A DNA stretch of 10,191 nt. It comes from JBCBRR01 sp039029235. Its GTDB lineage: Bacteria > Bacteroidota > Bacteroidia > Cytophagales > Amoebophilaceae. The stretch covers positions 1 through 10,191 of the forward strand of contig JBCCGO010000027.1 of the NCBI GenBank assembly GCA_039029235.1. The letters run 5' to 3'. The notes below the pieces were generated by a model that saw nothing but the letters and a program-made list of their open reading frames with translations, was not told where the DNA came from and made no database searches. Positions 5,238 through 10,191 of the stretch are shown piece after piece; within the stretch, counting starts at the first letter, position 1, and each line of letters begins with the position of its first letter. The position numbers were made by a program, and so were the translations under genes.

Positions 5238-7829
5238 ATGCCCGAAGTAAAACCCATGCGTCTCAGCCAAGTAGCCCGCAAGCTCAATGTAGGCACTGCT
5301 ACTATCGTGGCCCACCTGGTAGCGCAAGGTTTTGAGATAGACAGTACGCCTAACACTAAAATCACGCCAGAGCAATACCACCTACTCGCTAAGACGTTTG
5401 CTGGCGCTGCTATGGTCAAAGAAGAGGTGCCTAAGCTGGTCATAAGCAGCAACCATGAGCAAAAGGAGACAGATACTATGCCAGTCTCGCAGCAGGAAGC
5501 CCCAGCTATAGCAAACCCGCCAAGACCTGAGCCAGCCCCAAAAGCAGCCAGCGTCCCTGGCACCTCCCGTGCAGAACCTACCAGTCCTAGCCAGCCAGTA
5601 GATGCTCCTACAGCACCTCCACAAACAGCTAGCCTTGCTGCGTCCAGTACCTCTCAGCAAGCGGCTCCAACCCATGCGCCAAGTCCCAAAGGACTGACCC
5701 TAGGCAAGATGGAGCTAGCCGAGACAAGTAGCAGGAAACCCAGCCCCGTAGCTTCTTCTGATTTAAGGCAGAAAAGAACCAAGAAGCCTACCGAGCGAGT
5801 CACCAGAAAAACAAGTTCACCAGCAAAAAAACGAACCACCAGACCCAGACCAGCCCCACACACCCTTTCAGAAAAAGCAGTACAAGAACAAGTCAAGAAT
5901 ACCCTAACTAAGCTAGACGAAGCCCAAAAAAGAGCAGCCAGTCGTACTAGATACCGCAAAGAAAAACGCCTAGCCCTAGCCAAGGTACGAGAAGGAGCGC
6001 TGCTACAAGCCCAAGAAGCTGCCAAGACACTACAAGTCACCGAATTTATTGCCGCGAGCGACCTAGCTTCGCTGATGGATGTTCCTGTCAACGAAGTACT
6101 CTCCACCTGTATGGCGCTAGGCATGACCATCTCCATCAACCAGCGGCTAGACGCCGAAGCCATTACCATCATTGCCGACGAGTTTGGCTATCAGGTAGCG
6201 TTTACCGATATCAAAGACCAAACCTTAGCAGAAGAAACACAAGACTCCCCTACAGAACTCGTTGAAAGAGCCCCCATCGTCACTATCATGGGCCATGTAG
6301 ACCATGGGAAGACCACACTGCTCGACTACATCCAGAAAACGCAGGTTACCCAAGCAGAAGCAGGAGGCATCACACAGCATATTGGCGCCTATGACGTAGT
6401 TACTGAGCGTGGCAAACGCATTGCCTTTCTAGACACCCCAGGCCACGAAGCCTTTACAGCTATGCGAGCACGAGGAGCTAAACTCACTGACGTAGCCATC
6501 ATCGTCGTAGCAGCTGACGATGGTGTAAGGCCACAGACCAAAGAAGCCATCAATCATGCCCAAATAGCAGGAGTGCCCCTAGTTTTTGCCATCAATAAAA
6601 TCGATAAGCCCCAAGCCAATCCCGAGAAAGTCAAAGAAGAGCTAGCTAACCTTAACATCCTAGTAGAAGACTGGGGAGGAAAGCACCAAAGCCAAGCCAT
6701 TGCTGCTACAGCAGGCCAAGGGGTCAATGAATTGCTCGAAAAAGTACTCTTTGAGGCCGAGCTCCTAGAGCTTAAAGCCAATCCTCATAAAAAAGCCCAG
6801 GGAACGGTTATCGAAGCCATGCTAGACCAAGGCAGAGGCTACCTCGCTACCTTCATGGTTCAGACGGGTACCCTGCTTGTAGGAGATACAGTGCTGGCCG
6901 GAGCCTATTATGGCAAAGTAAAAGCCATGTTCAATCACCAAGGGCACCCCTTACAAACCGCAGGACCCTCTATGCCTGTGCAGATGCTTGGGCTAGACGG
7001 AGCACCCCAGGCAGGAGATAATTTTATGGCCATGCCCTCCGATAAAGAAGCCCGAGCCATAGCTATCCAAAGACAACAGATCCTGCGAGAACAAGGCTTC
7101 AGGACCAAAAAACACATTACCCTAGACGAGATTGGTAGGCGGATAGCCCTCGGTACTTTTAAAGAGCTGAACATCCTGCTCAAAGGCGATGTCGATGGCT
7201 CTGTAGAAGCACTTGCCGACGCTCTGCTCAAACTGTCTACCGGAGAGATTCAAATCAATATTGTGCAGCAAGGCGTAGGAGCCATTTCTGAGTCTGACAT
7301 CCTGCTAGCTGCAGCTACAGACGCCATTGTGATAGGCTTCCAGGTCAGACCCGCTCCCAATGCCCGAAAGCTCGCCGAAAAAGAAGCTATCGAGATTCGG
7401 CTCTACGACATTATCTATGAGGCTATTGACCACATCAAAGATGCTATCAAAGGCATGATAACCCCCAGTATTGAAAAGATAATCACAGGCAATGCCGTAG
7501 TCAGAGAAACTTTCAGGATATCCCGTGTAGGTACCGTGGCAGGTTGTCATATCACACATGGTTACCTAAAGAAAGGCAACCCCGTTCACCTTATTCGCGA
7601 TGGCATCGTGACTTATACTGGGACTATCAAGCAAATCAAGCGCTTTAAAGAAGAAGTCCAACAAGTAAAAGTTGGGATAGCGTGTGGGATTAGCATTGAG
7701 AACTTTAATGACATCAAGGTAGAGGACATCATAGAAGGTTTTGAAGAAAGGACGGTAGCCAAGCGCCCTGGAGAAGACCTAGCAAGAACCGCCCCCGGAC
7801 CTGGTGCCCCGAAGAAAGGTTCTACATGA
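5238..7829 (+). CDS. infB: Translation initiation factor IF-2
   Basis: IF2 is the GTPase that places initiator fMet-tRNA on the 30S subunit and promotes 50S joining. The 863-residue protein starts with an IF2_N domain (7-53, MRLSQVARKLNVG). A Pro/Ala/Ser-rich then Lys/Arg-rich linker follows (about 80-260), then the second IF2_N-like region (268-321, ASDLASLMDVPVNEVLSTCM). The G domain has G1 GHVDHGKT (352-359), G3 DTPGH (399-403) and G4 NKID (453-456). The G5 position, normally SAK/SAL, reads AAT (489-491). Domains II (about 520-600), III (about 640-740, LLKGDVDGSVEAL) and the C-terminal initiator-tRNA domain (about 748-838, VGTVAGC) follow. The last 25 or so residues, ending PGPGAPKKGST, exceed the usual end and overlap the convergent antiporter gene by 8 bases. 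ATG 5238 or the in-frame ATG 5256 (M7) could start it; no Shine-Dalgarno sequence decides. Probably co-transcribed with nusA. Confidence 0.97.
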   Translation: MPEVKPMRLSQVARKLNVGTATIVAHLVAQGFEIDSTPNTKITPEQYHLLAKTFAGAAMVKEEVPKLVISSNHEQKETDTMPVSQQEAPAIANPPRPEPAPKAASVPGTSRAEPTSPSQPVDAPTAPPQTASLAASSTSQQAAPTHAPSPKGLTLGKMELAETSSRKPSPVASSDLRQKRTKKPTERVTRKTSSPAKKRTTRPRPAPHTLSEKAVQEQVKNTLTKLDEAQKRAASRTRYRKEKRLALAKVREGALLQAQEAAKTLQVTEFIAASDLASLMDVPVNEVLSTCMALGMTISINQRLDAEAITIIADEFGYQVAFTDIKDQTLAEETQDSPTELVERAPIVTIMGHVDHGKTTLLDYIQKTQVTQAEAGGITQHIGAYDVVTERGKRIAFLDTPGHEAFTAMRARGAKLTDVAIIVVAADDGVRPQTKEAINHAQIAGVPLVFAINKIDKPQANPEKVKEELANLNILVEDWGGKHQSQAIAATAGQGVNELLEKVLFEAELLELKANPHKKAQGTVIEAMLDQGRGYLATFMVQTGTLLVGDTVLAGAYYGKVKAMFNHQGHPLQTAGPSMPVQMLGLDGAPQAGDNFMAMPSDKEARAIAIQRQQILREQGFRTKKHITLDEIGRRIALGTFKELNILLKGDVDGSVEALADALLKLSTGEIQINIVQQGVGAISESDILLAAATDAIVIGFQVRPAPNARKLAEKEAIEIRLYDIIYEAIDHIKDAIKGMITPSIEKIITGNAVVRETFRISRVGTVAGCHITHGYLKKGNPVHLIRDGIVTYTGTIKQIKRFKEEVQQVKVGIACGISIENFNDIKVEDIIEGFEERTVAKRPGEDLARTAPGPGAPKKGST

Positions 7830-9282
7830 TCCCTAGGCAAGCCTTAACTACTTTCATCTCCTCCTTATCATCCATCATCACCGTTAGCTTATCTCCAGGC
7901 TCAATCTCCGTGTCGCCCTGTGGTGTTAGGTAAGCTTGCTTCCTTTTAAGCAGCACTATCAGCACCCCCTTAGGAAAGCCTATCTCTACAATCTTTTTAC
8001 TCCCTGCTATAGAATCTTGAGGTACTAGCAGCTCAAAAATTTTACTCCTCACCGGCTCTGCTAGGATCATAGGAAGAGACTTCTGGCTAGGACTTGCCTC
8101 TTCTAGTCGGAGCCATTTAGCCAGAGAATAGAGTGTAGTTCCTTGCAGTAGCACAGAGGTAAATACGATAAAAAATACAATGTGGAAGATAGTATCAGCC
8201 TTGTCCACACCCACTAGCAAAGGATGAATGGCAAATATGATAGGTACTGCCCCCCTGAGTCCTACCCAGGAAAGAAACACCTTGGCATTGAAAGTGACTT
8301 TATTAAAAGCCAGCGAGAGAAACACGCTGATAGGCCGTGCTACCAGCATTACAAAGCCCGATACCAGGACCCCGATACCCGCTATAGGTATAAGCTTGTG
8401 CGGCTCAACGAGCAAGCCCAATACAATGAACATGACCGCTTGCATGAGCCAGGCTATACCGTCATAAAACCGAATCAAACCTTTCTTGTGAATAAAATTT
8501 CGACTACCCAACACAATGCCTGCTATGTATACAGCCAGGAAACCACTACCATGAAGAGCATTGGTAGTTGCGTAGGTAAACAAAATGATCGATAGCGTCA
8601 GTCCTGGATATAAGGCCTCATAAGCTAGCTGCACTTTATTGACTACCAACAGCATCAACTGCCCCATAGCCAGACCCAAGATACCCCCGATAAGCATCTC
8701 TTGAAAAAAACGAGGTATGGCAGCCAGTAGGCTCATGTCCGAGCTAGTACTGAGTAGGTCAGTAAAAAAAATCATCAAGAAGTAAGCCATGGCATCGTTA
8801 CTGCCCGACTCTAACTCTAGGGTAGGGGCTAAGTTAGCCTTGAGGTTCAGGTTCCTAAAACGAAGAATAGAAAACACAGCTGCAGCATCCGTAGAAGATA
8901 CAATAGCGCCCACCAGCAGTCCCTGTATCAGGCTAAACGCTGTTATCCAGTAGATAAAGTAACCAATGCTGACGGTCGTCACCAAGACCCCTACGGTAGA
9001 TAGGCTTACACCATGCCATATAATAGGACGTATGTGGCCATAGTCTGTCTCCAGTCCTCCAGAAAAAAGAATCAAAGTGAGGGTTATCGTACCCAATATT
9101 TTGGCTATGTAAGGACTTTCAAACCTAATCCCTCCTAGACCATCAGAGCCAGCCAGCATGCCAATAGCTAGGAATATCAACAAGGTAGGAATCCCTAGCC
9201 GGGCCGAAAGCTTGCTAGCTAGTATGCTAATGAAGAGAAGGAACGATCCTACAATGAGTATGCCTTCTATTGTAAAGTTCAT
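7822..9282 (-). CDS. nhaP2: K+/H+ (cation/proton) antiporter with TrkA-C domain, NhaP2/CvrA type
   Basis: An inner-membrane exchanger of the CPA1 family that swaps protons for K+ or Na+ for pH, ion and turgor control. The 486-residue protein has about 12-13 hydrophobic spans in residues 5-390. Conserved membrane motifs are ILFSGGLET (71-79), SSTDAAAVFS (129-138, unwound-helix region), ELESGSNDAMAYFL (156-169, with the CPA1 Asn-Asp pair N162/D163) and SWVGLRGAVPI (338-348). A soluble tail (about 405-486, containing GFPKGVLIVLLKR and IEPGDKLTVMMDD) fits a TrkA_C/RCK_C ligand-binding domain. The longer Escherichia coli CvrA has an additional C-terminal domain, absent here. ATG 9282 puts the first membrane span right at the N-terminus. 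A Bacteroidota promoter lies just upstream. The 3' end overlaps infB tail to tail. Family is sure; K+ rather than Na+ preference is inferred from the NhaP2 architecture. Confidence 0.9.
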   Translation of the reverse strand: MNFTIEGILIVGSFLLFISILASKLSARLGIPTLLIFLAIGMLAGSDGLGGIRFESPYIAKILGTITLTLILFSGGLETDYGHIRPIIWHGVSLSTVGVLVTTVSIGYFIYWITAFSLIQGLLVGAIVSSTDAAAVFSILRFRNLNLKANLAPTLELESGSNDAMAYFLMIFFTDLLSTSSDMSLLAAIPRFFQEMLIGGILGLAMGQLMLLVVNKVQLAYEALYPGLTLSIILFTYATTNALHGSGFLAVYIAGIVLGSRNFIHKKGLIRFYDGIAWLMQAVMFIVLGLLVEPHKLIPIAGIGVLVSGFVMLVARPISVFLSLAFNKVTFNAKVFLSWVGLRGAVPIIFAIHPLLVGVDKADTIFHIVFFIVFTSVLLQGTTLYSLAKWLRLEEASPSQKSLPMILAEPVRSKIFELLVPQDSIAGSKKIVEIGFPKGVLIVLLKRKQAYLTPQGDTEIEPGDKLTVMMDDKEEMKVVKACLGIM

Positions 9283-9310
9283 CGAGAGCGAGAGATTAGT
9301 AGATTACTGA

Positions 9311-9342
9311 CAAAGATAGCCAGATAGTCCCCGCGAAACAAA
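9311..9342 (-). promoter_or_regulatory. Bacteroidota-type promoter of the antiporter gene
   Basis: On the minus strand TTTG (9342-9339), a 20-base spacer and TATCTTTG (9318-9311) match the Bacteroidota sigma-ABfr consensus TTTG / TAnnTTTG exactly, with normal spacing. Transcription would start near 9304, giving a leader of about 20 bases before ATG 9282. This is also the best single clue to the phylum outside the proteins. Confidence 0.75.
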
Positions 9343-9669
9343 ACGTGGGCAGATTTTAGGGCCTATTGCAAAAATCAGTATCAACAAGCCTAGGACAGGT
9401 CAGCCTGATGGATACAGATTAACTAAGGAATATGAGCACTGCAGCCTAGGCTCCCCATAAGAATCATCGAGCATATGCGCAGGCACCTAGAGCTTTCAAG
9501 ATGTGCTAAGAATCTTCTAGCTAAGTTAAGAAAATATCAATGCCTAAAAAGAGTAGCTACATCTCATAGAACCTGGGCAGAAGCAAGCCAGGCGTAAGCT
9601 AGCGGCCCTTATATCCAAGGCCAACCCAGGAGCGGCCATGGCGCCATTGGGATATTATAATTGATCCCG

Positions 9670-9773
9670 GGCTGTGTAAAAAGTCCTAAAAAGTCAAGAA
9701 AATCTCTTTTGATACTGGCTATAAAGGCTTCAGTACGCTATTTATAATAAGAAAAATGACTTTTTACACAGCC
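9670..9773. mobile_element. MITE-like element, 104 bp, with 16-bp perfect terminal inverted repeats and CCCG target duplication
   Basis: The left end GGCTGTGTAAAAAGTC (9670-9685) is the exact reverse complement of the right end GACTTTTTACACAGCC (9758-9773). The flanks are identical 4-base direct repeats CCCG (9666-9669 and 9774-9777), as expected for a target-site duplication. Choosing the 17-bp version of the repeat (GGG end) destroys the flank match, so the 16-bp boundary is preferred. TAAAAAGTC occurs twice in a row at the left end (9677-9685 and 9687-9695). The interior is AT-rich and non-coding, so the element would need a transposase in trans from an insertion sequence with the same ends. 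Four-base duplications occur in several DDE transposase families; the parent cannot be named from this window. Confidence 0.8.
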
Positions 9774-9960
9774 CCCGATCGTGGCTCAGCGTAAAAACTT
9801 CTCAGGAAGTAATAAAATCACCTAAGATCGGGTAACCAAGAAGAGCTAGCTAACGTCCAGATAACCCCAGGGGTAGGAGGCAGGGAGCAGTATGGAGCCC
9901 CTTTGTAGGAACCTTGTCTTGATAGCATTTATACTTAAATAGGTTAGCACTTTTATTAAA

Positions 9961-9978
9961 ATTTGTCGGATTTGTCGG
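9961..9978. repeat. Tandem duplication of ATTTGTCGG (2 x 9 bp)
   Basis: ATTTGTCGG occurs twice with no gap (9961-9969 and 9970-9978), in AT-rich intergenic DNA. It could be a slippage product or paired binding half-sites. Confidence 0.7.
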
Positions 9979-10065
9979 AAAAGTTTACTATCTTATCTTC
10001 TAGGAGCAACGGAAGCGAGTCAGTGACTATTTTTTCATAGCGTAGCCTAACGCCCTGAACCGTCC

Positions 10066-10081
10066 TCGAGCAAGGGCTCGA
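10066..10081. other. Small perfect stem-loop
   Basis: TCGAGC (10066-10071) and GCTCGA (10076-10081) form a 6-bp stem around an AAGG loop. No T-run follows on the plus strand, so it is not a clear terminator. Function unknown. Confidence 0.35.
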
Positions 10082-10091
10082 ACTTAGGTAG

Positions 10092-10107
10092 AAGATTGGA
10101 AGATTGG
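10092..10107. repeat. Tandem duplication of AAGATTGG (2 x 8 bp)
   Basis: AAGATTGG occurs twice in a row (10092-10099 and 10100-10107), just upstream of the AT-rich stretch around 10110-10145. It is similar in style to the 9-bp duplication at 9961. Confidence 0.65.
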
Positions 10108-10191
10108 GCGTGTTAATATTTTATTTATAGTTTGTAAAAAAGAAGGAATCAGTGGCTTAGCGCGCCCCTTGATCAATTTATCAACTCGTGA

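Larger units (their letters stand above)
9283..10191. other. 909-base intergenic region without a convincing gene
   Basis: All frames are closed at short intervals. The longest stop-free stretch that caught the eye is 9436-9594 (plus), a Lys/Arg-rich reading with ATG at 9475 and stop at 9595, too short to call. The region holds the antiporter promoter, palindromes AGCCTAGGCT (9443-9452) and ATGGCGCCAT (9638-9647), the MITE-like element, tandem duplications and a small hairpin. I found no tRNA, rRNA or known small-RNA signature. The last 100 bases are AT-rich and may be the promoter region of a gene beyond the right edge. Confidence 0.7.

Noticed and set aside
5654..6172. 172-codon minus-strand open frame opposite infB
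   Set aside because: Antisense shadow of the IF2 linker and second N-terminal domain; no recognisable motif.
8224..8595. 123-codon plus-strand open frame opposite the antiporter gene
   Set aside because: Shadow of a confidently identified membrane protein gene, with no family-like motifs.
9436..9597. Lys/Arg-rich stop-free stretch resembling part of a helix-turn-helix transposase start
   Set aside because: Only 53 codons and no motif I can defend; the resemblance to an IS21-type N-terminus was too loose.
9864..9895. Possible signal recognition particle RNA domain (AGGCAGGGAGCAGTA looks similar)
   Set aside because: The paired CC-GGAA-GG hairpin and opposing CAGG strand of the real domain are missing.
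10060..10095. Possible tRNA T-arm (AAGTTCGAGCCC on the minus strand)
   Set aside because: The flanking 5-base stem does not pair, and no anticodon or acceptor arm could be found.
10106..10137. Possible Bacteroidota promoter (TTG ... TATAGTTTG) for a gene right of the window
   Set aside because: The -7 box is off by one base from TAnnTTTG and no start codon is visible downstream, so it was not listed as a feature.

Overview
The window is a housekeeping stretch of a Bacteroidota chromosome. The best fit is a Cytophagales-type member, possibly related to the Amoebophilaceae symbionts. Three things point there. The IF2 N-terminus reads MRLSQVARKLNVG, the form I associate with Cytophagales. One gene has a textbook Bacteroidota promoter (TTTG, 20 bases, TATCTTTG). 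None of the forward genes has a clear Shine-Dalgarno sequence. The family-level placement is inference from remembered protein families, not from a search.

Layout. Positions 1-2987 (minus) hold uvrA, complete at its start and running off the left edge. It continues at least 59 codons past the usual UvrA end. A 96-base divergent gap (2988-3083) carries a 16-base-arm inverted repeat. A DEDDy-type 3'-5' exonuclease gene follows at 3084-3818 (plus), ending in a likely intrinsic terminator (3820-3858). Then comes nusA (3970-5088) and infB (5238-7829), the conserved transcription/translation pair. No rimP lies directly upstream of nusA; the exonuclease gene and its terminator are there instead. The 149-base nusA-infB gap holds a small hairpin and a doubtful micro-ORF broken at an A6 run. 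A K+/H+ antiporter gene (7822-9282, minus) meets infB tail to tail with an 8-base overlap.

The last 909 bases (9283-10191) have no convincing gene. They contain the antiporter promoter, a 104-bp MITE-like element with 16-bp perfect terminal inverted repeats and a 4-bp target duplication (CCCG), two short tandem duplications and a small hairpin. The rest is unassigned.

The genes do not form one pathway. UvrA and the exonuclease both act on DNA and are transcribed divergently from a shared gap. NusA and IF2 form the usual transcription-translation operon. The antiporter is a separate ion-homeostasis unit. Base use is strongly strand-dependent: the plus strand is C-rich and G-poor in third positions whichever strand is coding. 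I see no defence island, CRISPR array, rRNA or tRNA, and no clearly new system. The most concrete non-routine items are the MITE with its target duplication, the G8 tract and C-terminal extension of UvrA, and the divergent inverted repeat.
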